From contig NC_133219.1 of assembly GCF_040436345.1 (NCBI RefSeq), forward strand, positions 19,180,958 to 19,244,957: a stretch of 64,000 nucleotides of DNA. Direction: 5' to 3'. This DNA is from Pagrus major. Taxonomy: Eukaryota > Chordata > Actinopteri > Spariformes > Sparidae. Of this stretch, positions 1 to 55,700 are shown in pieces; position 1 is the stretch's first letter; every line of letters starts with the position of its first letter. The notes under the pieces were generated by a model that was given only the letters and a program-made list of their open reading frames with translations, ran no database searches and was not told the DNA's origin. The translations under genes were made by a program, and so were the position numbers.

Positions 1-80
1 AGAGACACAGGATCTCTGAAAGTCTCTGAACACACATGGCAGCTCAGGAAACTTTCAACAAGAGCGTCTTTTTCAGCAAT
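1..80 (-). pseudogene. 5' end of a TRIM paralogue lacking its ATG
   Basis: Read on the minus strand, these bases are a close copy of the first 26 codons of the intact TRIM gene at 3553-5052, including the first RING cysteines (LSCHVCSETFRDPVSL in both). The rest runs off the left edge. The codon aligned with the intact gene's ATG is ATT (bases 80-78). An in-frame TGA lies only a few codons upstream, and no ATG occurs before the RING. It is therefore either a pseudogene, or a gene whose start lies in a separate upstream exon or at a non-AUG codon. The copies differ at a few codons, some synonymous. Confidence is high that this is TRIM-derived and moderate that it is non-functional, because most of the gene is not visible. 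Confidence 0.75.
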
Positions 81-300
81 TTTTTCTTTTGTCACAAAAT
101 GTTCGTAAATCAAAGACTCACCAACTTTTGTTTCCCTTCAGTTTGACTCTTTCAGTCCCAGAAATGTGCATTGTTCAGTAGAGATCTCCCACAGTGTGCT
201 GTCATCGTGGCTCCGTTCAACAATGTCAGAATTTCTTTCAACGTCACCAACCTCTTTTATTAGTTAATCATTACTGGTAGTAAATGCAGCCAGCTGATTT
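81..300 (-). repeat. Duplicated TRIM 5' flank (copy 1)
   Basis: The non-coding DNA upstream of the TRIM fragment resembles the upstream flank of the intact gene (about 5053-5275). Shared words appear in the same order: gactcaccaa, cagtagagatct versus cagcagagatct, gttcaacaa, aaatgc and ccagcagat. The duplication that made the two genes therefore included a few hundred bases of 5' flank, and probably the promoter. Confidence 0.6.
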
Positions 301-327
301 TATTACCAGCAGATATAACAGGATACT

Positions 328-430
328 TCACAAGCTGCCCTTCAGCACCTGAAGACTTCCAAGTTCATTCTGGACTCAAACATGTTAAACCCTCTGTTTC
401 TCTCTGTGTGATGATCTGACCAGTGTGAGA
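328..430 (+). pseudogene. TRIM PRY-domain remnant, opposite strand
   Basis: On the plus strand this stretch resembles the coding strand of the intact TRIM gene around its LDPNT...LYLSDDLTSVR segment. The words attctggac, caaaca and ctgtgtgatgatctgaccagtgtgaga are shared in order with small gaps and substitutions. Stop codons and frame breaks are present, so it is not an open gene. It lies head-to-head with the minus-strand fragment at 1-80. This looks like a second, inverted and decayed TRIM copy. The 77-codon minus-strand open frame over this region is its shadow and not a gene. Confidence 0.5.
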
Positions 431-1018
431 AATCTTAAGTTTCAAACATCGACAGGAAGGTGAAGAGTTTGAGCTCATCAAAAAGCTTCGTCTGATGTTT
501 CGTGTGTAACAATGAAAATATATTTTGTCACAGTGAAGACACATAAACTGTTGGAAACACTGTTGATGAAAAGACCTCTGATCTCTTCTGTTTGACATTA
601 TAATAAACTGTGTCTCTGCATGTTTTCATGCTTGATTGGATAATTTCACATATTTTTATAAGTAAAGACATTTTCAGAAACTTTTCTTTCTTCAGTGCTC
701 CAGTTTATTGCTGATTACAGCTCTCACTGTCTTTGGACTTTGTGTGGCAGCTGTTTTATTGCCTGATCTTTGCTACATGCTCTTCCTTGTGAGATCTGCT
801 CTGTTATTTTTTCATAAAAGTTATAAGAATCTTGTAAAGGGTCACAACACTTAAAACTAAATACTGTATCTGTTTTACCAGACTTATGTCAGATCATATG
901 ACACAATTTCAGTCTTTCTTTTCAGAGATAATCAGGTAATAATGCTGAATGTTTCTTTACTGAATCAATCAGATGTCGACTTTGTACACACTAAATATCA
1001 CACTTTTAATCACTATGA
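431..1018. other. Intergenic, AT-rich, no gene seen
   Basis: No coding pattern, RNA gene or clear repeat was recognised here. The stretch continues from the TRIM remnant and may be its decayed 3' flank. Confidence 0.5.
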
Positions 1019-1331
1019 TTAAAGGTGCACTGTGCAGTTTTAGGGAAGACATTTTATTTTAGATAAACAAGCTCTTTGTTTTTGTAACTGAATAGACAAA
1101 CTGACCTTAAAGGACAACACAATTTCATACTATTTTACTTTGTTTATATTTGGCGGACCCTGCCACCTTTCTAGCTTCAAACAGTGTTCTGGGGACCTTA
1201 TTTTCCTCTGAGAACAGCTTGTTTATTCACTTATGGATGAAATACATTTTTCTTAGTTTGGTAGTTTGTATTATTACCTCATTAATATTGTGAATATTAC
1301 AATTCTTTGCATTTTGTCTCCAAAACTACTA
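1019..1331 (-). mobile_element. TTAA-type MITE, family A, copy A1
   Basis: The stretch starts with TTAAAGGTGCACTGTGCAG, nearly the terminal inverted repeat seen complete at 51812-52004. Its interior matches copy A2 (6745-7057) in reverse orientation over about 250 bases, including ggcggaccctgccacctttc against its complement. The far end stops at ccaaaactac without the last TIR bases, so the copy is truncated. It has no coding capacity. It is a non-autonomous DNA element with TTAA target-site character; the superfamily (piggyBac-like or other) is not determined. Confidence 0.7.
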
Positions 1332-2960
1332 CTAATGTGTGTGTGTGTGAACAAAATGTCTTCTTTGTCTCCATCTTGGGGCGTTTACAGGAAGTAAAAT
1401 GTGTCCATGCAGTCACATCCTGTATACATACTGTACATTCAATAATGTTGATGACATCATGCACATGTGAGCATGTTGTCCCTGAAAACTGCATTAAGTC
1501 TGTTACAACATGAATCAAATGTAACAGTGAAACCGTTTCTTAAACTATGTTGTCTTCTTGTAAATGTTGATCATTTCTACAGCCTTCATACACTGTGTTA
1601 GCATTATACAGTCCTGCTGACTGACTCAACTTGTTTAAAGAAGCAAATCTTTAGTGACAATCTGAATTCTCCTTCAGAGCAAATAATGTCAGACACCATC
1701 ACTACATCTGTGTCTGTACAAGCCTCAGTACTCCCTCTCTTCAATGAGGCTGTCTGTAACAGAGCTAAGGATCAACACACTGTCACAACTTCACTTTACA
1801 AACTTTATCAACAACTGCAAAGTTTCTGCTGCTGTTTTTTTCTTTAAATAAATAGATTAAATAAATAACAGACCAGTGTGACAATCAATAAAACTCCATC
1901 AGTATTAAACAAGCTGCACAACTCTTCTCCAGTATGACATGTTTTATTCCTCACATGTTTTCAGCTGTTCAGCTTCATCAGGGTGGTATGAGGCTGATTC
2001 AGGTTTCTTTATATACAATCAGTTCATGAGTCATGTGACTTTATAAAAGAAATGTTAACTAAATGAGTTGGTCTGTCCATAAATGTTGATGTTGAAGAGT
2101 TTCACTGAGGAATTTGTTGTTTTGAAGATTAAAAAATGGAGATTGAACCTTTAATGAGTTCAGATCAAACACTGGATTCTTGTAATAGTTGTTGTATAAT
2201 TTTCTTTTATGATTTGTGTCTATTGTAATTTGTAGTTTCACATGATCATTTGACAGATGTGTGTCAAGAAAATGGAAACAACCTCAGTGACACAATTTTG
2301 TATCAAAACTGTTTGTGATTTAAAGACACATCATGTGAAGCTGCATCCATCTGATTTACATTTTTTTAATATACAGTTGATTCAGGAATAAAATAACATG
2401 AAACTAAACTGTAGTGTTGGAATTTCCCCTGTATTGAGCATAAACTGGACATTTATCTTTCATGTTATTGATCATGTTTACACTACAACAGATGTCACAT
2501 ACAGCATGAAGAAGCTCTGTGAGGGTTAGAGACTTAAATAAAACTAAATTAAATTAAAACAAGTTTCCTCAGAAAAAAACCCAACAGATCCAAAAACTGA
2601 AATAAATTATGAAAAGATCCAAAAAAATCCAAAACTGAAACTGATGACATGATGCTGTTTGACTCAAAACAAGATAATAACAACACGGAAAATTAACAGC
2701 TGTGATCTGAAAAGAATCGTCTTCTCCAGTTTCAGCATTTTGACACATTTTCAGGTGGAAGAACTTACATCATAAATCTATTTGTTTTATAAACCAAAGG
2801 AAGCAGCATCAATGTATCAGAGTATTTACAAAACAACATAAAAAATATTTTGTTGTTGACATAAATGAAAAAGTAAACAGAATATCAACAGCAGGAGTTA
2901 CCACCTTTGATGGCTAAATGAAATATAATTAAACACTTGATGACTCAAGCAGAAAGATGA
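1332..2960. other. Intergenic, no gene seen; part duplicated
   Basis: Mostly AT-rich with no supported gene. Bases about 1800-1940 (atcaacaactgcaaag, a T-rich run, then ctccagtatgacatg) resemble 5475-5556 near the intact TRIM gene, another sign of segmental duplication. Around 1931-2000 the minus strand reads ccctgatgaagctgaacag followed by an aataaa. This resembles the tail of some retroelements but is too short to assign. Confidence 0.45.
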
Positions 2961-2966
2961 TTTATT
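2961..2966 (-). terminator. Candidate poly(A) signal for the TRIM gene
   Basis: TTTATT on the plus strand is AATAAA on the minus strand, about 590 bases past the TRIM stop codon. It is one canonical hexamer in an AT-rich flank, and others could be used. Transcript 3' ends are needed to choose. Confidence 0.3.
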
Positions 2967-3552
2967 GTTTTAGTGAGTTTTCATGAAAACAATAAAAGAA
3001 TATAAAAAAAACACTCAAGAAGAGACACTTAAAAAAACATTTTTGTGGCTCTCAACAACAAATTATTTAAAAAAAAAAAACAGTGTAAAAACTGAAATTA
3101 AAACATGATCAAAACTAAAAGATCATCACAAGATCCAGAAATCTGACAAACAAAAACTGATGTCTGATGATGATAAAAGTTAAAGAAAAAACATATTTGG
3201 TTCAGTGGATACAGTTTATGTTATATTGTGATCTGATTAAAACAAAATGCTTCTGAGCAGGATATTCAGTTATAATCTAAAATAATCGATTTAAACCATG
3301 TTTATGAATGGATAATAAAACACTGTCTCATTTTTTAAATCTAATTCAAACGTGATGTACTCTTTTTTAACATGCTCTAGGTCGGCGTAAAATGGGGAGG
3401 GAGGTTTAAATGTTTTCAGTTTTGTTCATGAAAACCACTTTGGATCATTTATGTCAGACAACAGAAACATTCACATCAACATCAAATCAGATCTGTTTCA
3501 GACACAATAATAAGTGTGATGATGAGTTTAGAGTCTAATAAACCTCAAACAA

Positions 3553-5052
3553 TCATGATAAAAAATATTTAAAGTTAAAAGTTGGAACAATGAATTCACA
3601 TTCCTGAACATGACAGGAAATATCAGTCTGACAGATTTTGATATCAGCAGTTTTAGCATCACCAGCCTCTCCAATACTGAAATATGGGAAGAGTTTCTCA
3701 GTGAAAGTGTCTCTGTGAGTGTAGATGTGAGTCGTGTCTTCAGGGTCGTAGAAGGACACCTCCCCCCTGTCATAGTCCAGCTGGACGCTGATCCTCTGGA
3801 GACTCTTCTTCACTCTGACAGTCTTATTAAGACCATTAGTGTATTTTCCATCACCATGCAATAAACACCAGATTCCATATTTTGGTGAAGCAAATCTCTC
3901 TCCCTTCCTGTCAGCTGACTCTTTAACCAAACCTACATTCCAGTCAGGATGATCTCCCACCTCCACCTCCCAGCTGTGTTTCCCTGAGCTGAAGCCCTCA
4001 GAGCCATGAACATTGGCGTACTTAGTGTTTCTCTCTGGATTGTCAGGAAGCTGCTGCTTTGTGTCTCCACGTCTCACACTGGTCAGATCATCAGACAGAT
4101 AGAGACTGCCACTTGCAGTGTTTGGGTCCAGAATGACAGGACTGAAGTGGACCTTGTCCTTCATCTTCTCCCAGACTCTGAAGGACAGGTTGCCCAGGTG
4201 TTTGGCCACATCTATCAGCGCTCCTGAGACCAGCTGTGGATCTGACAGTGAGCACTGGACTCTGGCTCTGGTCTGAGTGGCTTTATAACTGCTGAGGAAT
4301 GGCACGTTGTGTTTCTGCAGCTCTTCTTCAACAGCACAGATACTGTCTGACAGAGAGGAGATCTGCTCCTCCATCATCTTCATCTCTCTGCTGATAGTCT
4401 TCCCCTTCTGCTCCTCTTCCTCCCTCAGAGCTGCCAGTCTGGACTCCTCTTCCTCTTTCAGGAACTGGTGCAGCTTGTTGAACTGTGCTCTGATCTGCCT
4501 CTCTGTGGACAACAGCTGCTTCTTGGAGTGTTGAATCACTTCATTGTATGTTTCCTCCACTTGTTTGTATTTGTTCCTCTTGTCCTGTAGAGACTTTAAG
4601 TCAGATTTCAGCTGCTCCTTCAGCTCACTGACTGCTTGTTCTACAGGAACCACCTTGTGAGTCTGGTGGAGAGAAAACTCACAGACAGGACACACAGCTC
4701 TCTGCTCGTCCTCACAGAACCAATAAGAGACTTCTGGGTGTTTATCACACACGACCTCCTCTTTCACCTCCACCTTCTTCTCTCCTTTTTCTGCCTCAGA
4801 TGATCCAGATTTCTGTCTACCAGCAAAGGAGTCAGCCAGTTCCTTCAGAGCAAAGTTCACATCTGGATCATCATTCAACGGTTTCCTTTTACAAATGGGA
4901 CAGTTTTTGTTTTCAGCTTGTTCCCAGAATTTTTGCAGGCAGCTTGAACAGAAGCTGTGGTTGCAGCTCAGAGACACAGGATCTCTGAAAGTCTCTGAAC
5001 ACACATGGCAGCTCAGGTAACTTTCAAAGAGAGCAGAATTTTTCTCAGCCAT
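3553..5052 (-). CDS. Intronless TRIM E3 ubiquitin ligase (TRIM35/A33-like)
   Basis: The frame encodes 499 residues in one exon with the full tripartite-SPRY layout. A C3HC4 RING at about 15-54 has C15, C18, C30, H32, C35, C38, C51 and C54. A B-box 2 at about 102-132 has C102, H105, C113, C121, C124, H129 and H132. A long charged coiled coil spans about 135-260. A PRY-SPRY spans about 300-480, with L308-D-P, W361-EVE and the LDYDRGEVSFYD motif. RING TRIM proteins are cytoplasmic or nuclear E3 ubiquitin ligases. The coiled coil dimerises and the SPRY picks the target, and many fish members act in antiviral signalling, which is family knowledge and not shown here. All zinc ligands checked are present, so it looks functional. 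The start at 5052 is the first ATG and directly precedes the RING. Most TRIM-SPRY genes have several exons, so the intronless form suggests a retrocopy-derived lineage. A tail of about 19 residues follows the usual SPRY end. Exact orthology cannot be set: these fish families are large and lineage-specific. Confidence 0.88.
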   Translation of the reverse strand: MAEKNSALFESYLSCHVCSETFRDPVSLSCNHSFCSSCLQKFWEQAENKNCPICKRKPLNDDPDVNFALKELADSFAGRQKSGSSEAEKGEKKVEVKEEVVCDKHPEVSYWFCEDEQRAVCPVCEFSLHQTHKVVPVEQAVSELKEQLKSDLKSLQDKRNKYKQVEETYNEVIQHSKKQLLSTERQIRAQFNKLHQFLKEEEESRLAALREEEEQKGKTISREMKMMEEQISSLSDSICAVEEELQKHNVPFLSSYKATQTRARVQCSLSDPQLVSGALIDVAKHLGNLSFRVWEKMKDKVHFSPVILDPNTASGSLYLSDDLTSVRRGDTKQQLPDNPERNTKYANVHGSEGFSSGKHSWEVEVGDHPDWNVGLVKESADRKGERFASPKYGIWCLLHGDGKYTNGLNKTVRVKKSLQRISVQLDYDRGEVSFYDPEDTTHIYTHRDTFTEKLFPYFSIGEAGDAKTADIKICQTDISCHVQECEFIVPTFNFKYFLS

Positions 5053-5469
5053 TTGTTACTGAAGTTGTTTTTCACTGCAGGACTCACCAAGTTACTGTCT
5101 CTTCTCTTGATTGCTTCAAATACTCCAATTGTTTGTATTTTCCAGCAGAGATCTGACGCCCTGTAATGGCGTCTCAGCTTTGTTCAACAACGGCAAAACT
5201 TACTTTCATTTTCTTTCACCTGTGTCACAGTTTAAATTATTACCATAATAAATGCTGTCATGTCACCAGCAGATGGAGCTGTCAGGATGTCATTTTGAAT
5301 TGAACATTTTTCCTCTTGATTCAGAGAAATATAATTTCCTTGTATTGGCAGTGTTTTCTCACAACAAAATAAAGGTATCATCTAAAAAAAAAGATCTCTC
5401 ATGTTTTCTTTCACTAAACAAAGTTAAAAGGTTTTAAATGTGTTCAAATCTACTAGAAACTGACAAGAG
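5053..5469 (-). promoter_or_regulatory. TRIM 5' flank (duplicated, copy 2)
   Basis: This is the upstream flank of the intact TRIM gene and shares words with 81-300. A promoter must lie here or further right, but no convincing TATA box or initiator could be picked by eye. The part at about 5150-5290 recurs at 5550-5660. Confidence 0.45.
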
Positions 5470-5665
5470 GTGATGCTGTTGATCAACAACTGCAAAGCTT
5501 CTGTTTGTGTTTCTTTTTAAGAACAAAATTTAATAGTGAACTCTCCTCCAATATGACACCCTGTAATGGTGTCTACTTTTCATTTCACTTCCCTTCATCA
5601 CAGGGTGAAGTATTAACAGCAGGAAATGGTATCATGTCAGATGGTGGTGTCAGGATGTCTTTCCG
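5470..5665. repeat. Third copy of TRIM-flank sequence
   Basis: Bases 5550-5660 (atgacaccctgtaatggtgtct ... ggtgtcaggatgtc, shown shortened) parallel 5150-5290 (tgacgccctgtaatggcgtct ... gctgtcaggatgtc). Bases 5475-5556 parallel about 1805-1935. No open frame is carried. This is a patchwork of partial duplications around the TRIM locus. Confidence 0.5.
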
Positions 5666-6744
5666 ATGTGATGATGTGAAGCACTGTTTTCAAATGTCTG
5701 TCTTTGATTGCAATTATTTTAATGTTCAGGTTGTTTTTGTTCAACTATTGCCACAGACACAAAACTAATTTTCCGAAAGGAAAAATCACATTGATAACTG
5801 CATTATTGGGTCTGCGTCCACCAGATATAGAACAATGATTATTAGTATTTGGGGAAACACTTAATATCACCTATTTCAGTTTCCACAGCTGCTCATCAGG
5901 CTGCACTGAACGTGATTTGACCACAAGATGGAGCTCCTTTCTCAGTAAAGACATGTTGCCATACAATGTGGTTTCAACAGGAAAGAGGACCTTTGAGAGT
6001 AAAATCACAACACTGTGACACCTGTGATTCTTCTTCACTCTGATAGTTTTTCATCACTTAAGTTTTTTAATCAGTTCTTGGCTGTAGTGCTTCTCAAGCC
6101 AGTATGTTTCCATTTGGTGCCAACATGCCCAAAGGTCAGATGTAGATGGAGCAGGTGGGTGTTCAGTTTGTCCTCTACACCTTCTGTTCAGTCCTCATCA
6201 TGGGAAAATTGTTTAGGGACTTCCCTACCAGACAGATTGTGGGTCACAGAGAATAGTTGACACAATGTTTCCTCCATGTCAGCCTTTCTGTGTGTTTCTG
6301 CTTTCTGGCTGAAACACACTTAGGTTCACATAGTCCCATAGTTTCACCACAGTGCAGTTACATCTAAAGGCATGGTTAGAAATATACACGGAAAATAAAA
6401 AACATGTAAATAAAGCTGCAAAAATATTACTTCCTCACTCGTTTGTAAAGTGCAAGCCTTTACCTCAAAGAACCTTCATCCACTGAACCATACAATAGTG
6501 GAGTGAACTTGCACTGTCAACTGAGGTACTTACTGAAGAAGTTTAGGTGATTTATAGTGATTACCAGGTTATATTTGGGGTGCTTTGTCTTCTGTGGTTT
6601 GTAATTTTTTTATTGCACGTCACAGAAAAAGTTGTTTCCAGATCTGACATGTTAGAAGAGGAAATATAATAAAAAAACAGTTGACAGAGAGGTATTTCAA
6701 TTTAATTTGGATGTAATCCATTTGAACATTAACAAATAATGTAA
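5666..6744. other. Intergenic, nothing recognised
   Basis: No gene, RNA or clear repeat was recognised. Open frames here are short and without domain features. Confidence 0.5.
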
Positions 6745-7057
6745 AATTAATATGAAGGTATTACAATATTAATGAGATAAATATTTTTTCATAACTGAAT
6801 AAACAAGCTGTTTTTAGAGGAAAACAAGGTTGACAGAACACTGTTTGATGCTAGAAAGGTGGCAGGGTCCGCCAAATATAAACAAAGTAAAACAGTATGA
6901 AATTGAATTGTCCTTTAAGGTCAGTTTGTTTATTCTGTTTTATTCAGTCATGAAAATGAAGAGAGTTTGTTTATTTTGTGTGTCAAGGCATGAAAACATG
7001 AGTCAATAAAGAGCTCCTCTGATTAAAAGTTCATAAAACTACATAGTGCACCTTTAA
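6745..7057 (+). mobile_element. TTAA-type MITE, family A, copy A2
   Basis: It ends with acatagtgcacctttaa, the family A terminal repeat plus TTAA (7054-7057). Its interior matches A1 in inverse orientation over about 250 bases. The left terminal repeat is missing. The element ends about 100 bases before the cnnm4 promoter motifs, so it borders the promoter. Confidence 0.7.
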
Positions 7058-7093
7058 GCAAAAATGGATCCTCCAGAATAAAATCCCTCCACG

Positions 7094-7134
7094 CAGTCGA
7101 CCTTAAAAGAAGAAAATATCAGTCGACCTTAAAA
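7094..7134. repeat. Pair of 15-bp direct repeats near cnnm4
   Basis: cagtcgaccttaaaa occurs exactly at 7094-7108 and at 7120-7134, a spacing of 26 bases. It could be a paired protein-binding site or a small tandem duplication. No known factor is assigned. Confidence 0.6.
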
Positions 7135-7159
7135 ATTAAAACCGAGGGGGCTCGGTCGA

Positions 7160-7280
7160 GTGACGTCGCCGCCGCTGATTGGCTGCGTGCTCGAGGTATG
7201 CGGGCATGCAAATGAGAGGGCGGGCCTGTGGTAACGAGTAGGTGACGTCAGTTCCCCCGTTCACAGAGAGCGAAACAAAC
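7160..7280 (+). promoter_or_regulatory. cnnm4 promoter / 5' UTR: CCAAT, octamer, GC box, CRE
   Basis: Within 120 bases of the start codon there is a CRE-like TGACGTCG at 7161-7168, an inverted CCAAT (ATTGG) at 7178-7182, a perfect octamer ATGCAAAT at 7206-7213, a GC box GGGCGGG at 7218-7224, and a perfect palindromic CRE TGACGTCA at 7243-7250. The region is CpG-rich and continuous with the GC-rich first exon, and no TATA box is seen. It looks like a CpG-island promoter with CREB/ATF and NF-Y input. The start of transcription is unknown, so some motifs may lie in the 5' UTR. Short upstream ATG frames begin at 7198 and 7206. Confidence 0.65.
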
Positions 7281-52769
<45,489 letters not shown>

Positions 52770-55700
52770 CACCCCCTCTATACTCCTACGTTTGCACGCA
52801 TGCACTACTACGCTCGAATGTATGCTGAGGAGGGAAGGAGTGTGTGTGTGTCTGTTTTTGTGTGTGTGTGAGTGAGTGGGGATGCAGACACATGCCTTTG
52901 CATAGCTGACAAGGCATAAAGAGACAAGCCATGTGCATGCATATTGTGTAAATATGCAAAACGAAACACACAAGTGCAGACATACCAAAGTGTATCGTGG
53001 GAACATCAACTTTTCCAGCGTAAACAGATTCAACACGAACCCGCCGCTCATTTATGGTAGTTCATCAACAGAAAGGAGTGTGTGTGTGTGTTCGTGTGCA
53101 CGCCCGCGTGCGTGTGTGTGTGTGTGTGCATTCTCCTTAGTGGATTAACTGACAACAAAGATCTGAAGGACCTGCTTGTCTGGACCAGAGAGCTCCTCCC
53201 TCTATCGCCGATCTACATTATCGGCGATCAGAGGCGAGTTTCTTCCTCTGTGTGTGTGTGTGTGTTTTTAAATGTGTGTGCCTGAGTGTTGCTTCCAATT
53301 CACTGTTCCCGATCAAAGACTCAGGGAGACTCCGCCCTCCCCTCCCCTCCCTCCCTGCCCTCCCTGCCCTCCCCTTTGCCAACGTACATACATGCAAGTG
53401 CGGTTCGAAAGCCGCAAACCAACCCACCGCCGCATGTGTAGCAGCCTGCATCCCCTCCTCACCATCCATACAGCTAGAAGACAAAGACGACCCGAGCATG
53501 TCAGCGGAGTTCAAACAAAGTAATATATGTTCCGTAGAAATTTATAGCAAGATATTTATTGATGGATTCAGTGTGAGACGGACACACAAGACTCTTTTCT
53601 TCAGGAGGGTTTGGGGTGGATTTCTATATACATATATATATTTTCCTTCTTGTTTCCTTGATAGAAGCAGTAAGTAGCCCAGAGCCTTTATTCCAGAGTT
53701 GTTAAGAGATTTAGCAGCGATAGACAGCCAGTCTGTATCATGATTAAGACAATCAATATGATTATAATGAATGTGTTAATTTAAATGTGTAGGGTACGTT
53801 AACTGTGGCCGCCCCGCTCTCGAACAGCCCTCCGCTCTGTGAAACGACAGATCTGAAAAAGCAGTTTCAGATAAATCCAGTCGTGTATTAATCAGCTTTC
53901 ACAAAGGTGGAAGGTGTTTGAGATCAGTGAGACGAGGTGAGTCCTTTCCTGCTTTCTAAGCGAGGGTGGGTTGACTGTGCGTATGTGCGTTTGTGTGTGT
54001 ATGCGACCAAAATGGCCATCACCAGACTTGGTGGGAACAGAAACCAAAAGAGGGAAGCTTGATCACATTCTGACTAGAAAATACTTCTGAAACTTTATTT
54101 ATTGAGTTCGATGTGTGTCTGTGTGTGTATGTGTATATATTATTGTCAATGGGGGGAAGGGAAATGTGATTTTTATTTTGCCTCATTACATGATTAATGT
54201 TCCTTTGCATTCAATGGTTATGTTTGGGTTTCCTTTATTGTAAATCAGATCAGGGGAAGGGGGTCGCTCTCGCATACTGAACATCAGACCATAACATTTA
54301 TTGTTTTTGTATTTCTGCAGCCAAACACACTGCTCAGCCCTGGCTTCCGCCAAATTTTAGCTTTATGGGAAACAATGTTGTATATTTTCTGATTATCACA
54401 ATGCACACACTCCAGTTATATTTAACTGTACATTTTGAGGTGATTTTAAAGAAAAAACATATGCTAAAACTCAAATTATGTGTCTTGTGACAGATTTTCC
54501 TTTCCTTTCTTTTTTATTCTAGCAGAGCAACAGTGGTGTTTTATAAGTAAATCACACGTCACTTTTTTGTTTTGAAAACCAAAGAGAAAGGGCCGTTTCT
54601 AGTCTTGATTTTGTGGCGGTACTGGCGGTACCAGCGTTCACACAGCGAGACATCCATGGTGGAGATCGGTTTCCACACTAACAACTACATGTACCAGAAT
54701 GCAAAGTAGCCACATGAAATGCTGTGTTTTCAGTCAGCATCGCTCTCACTTGTTTCTCTCGTCTTTGTGGCTTTGCTTTCAGCTTCGCTGTTGTTTTTTT
54801 TCCCACTTAATACACATAAATCACAGGTGAATCCAACTACTTCTCATCTACTCACTAAACGAAAAGGGATTCTAGGAAACAGGACATCTGGAATAGGAGT
54901 AGATGATACGGACTAAAGGGAAGTGGGTACACTAAAAACAATATAATTTCAATTGATCATCACAAATGGAAGATTTCTGAGTTTGTGAATATTTTTTTTT
55001 TCTTTAATGTTGCTGCTCTCCTGAGATCAACATCAGGATACATATCCAGATCACTATATTCCACTTCAATCGATGAACGAGCAGTGTGACATTATGTTAA
55101 AGTAAAGCTAGTGAAGCACTGTTTTGGTTGTACTAAAATATCTGCTCAGCTTGTCATGTGGCATTAGTCATTCTTCAACAGAAACTCCTTCTGTCCTGAA
55201 AGAGGAATAGTGGAGTACTTTTATTTCCATTTTCAGTGTCTATCTGAAACTAAAACTTTACAAAGTGAGCTCATGTTTTCAAATGAATTGAAATGCCTTG
55301 TTATTTTGTGGTTATTACTTTAGAAACCTAAATGTCACAAGTGCTTTGGAAAAACACAGAAGACTAACTCACTGCTCTTTTGAGTCAGAATGTAAGAATG
55401 AAAGTAGATATACATTACGAGTTTTTGCCAAAATAACACTTGAATAGCATTTGAAGCAGGCAGCCAGTGTCATGAATGGATAGTACGATAAAAACTATTA
55501 TAAATCTTTGTTTTAAGTCATGTGTTTGAATATGCAATCTGCTCGAATAACTAGACAAGTTGTTTTCTGGGCTGATGCATCTTGTGTCTGAACTGTCCTG
55601 GTGTTTTCAAGAGTATGCCAACAATATTGTATTCAGTGTATTTAACCTAAACTTTAGAGGCCATGGGACTCTCTGAGCTTGACTCACACTGCAATGTAAA

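Noticed and set aside
7242..7280. GTG-initiated N-terminal extension of cnnm4
   Set aside because: GTG is not a normal eukaryotic start, and ATG 7281 has an excellent context and directly precedes the signal peptide.
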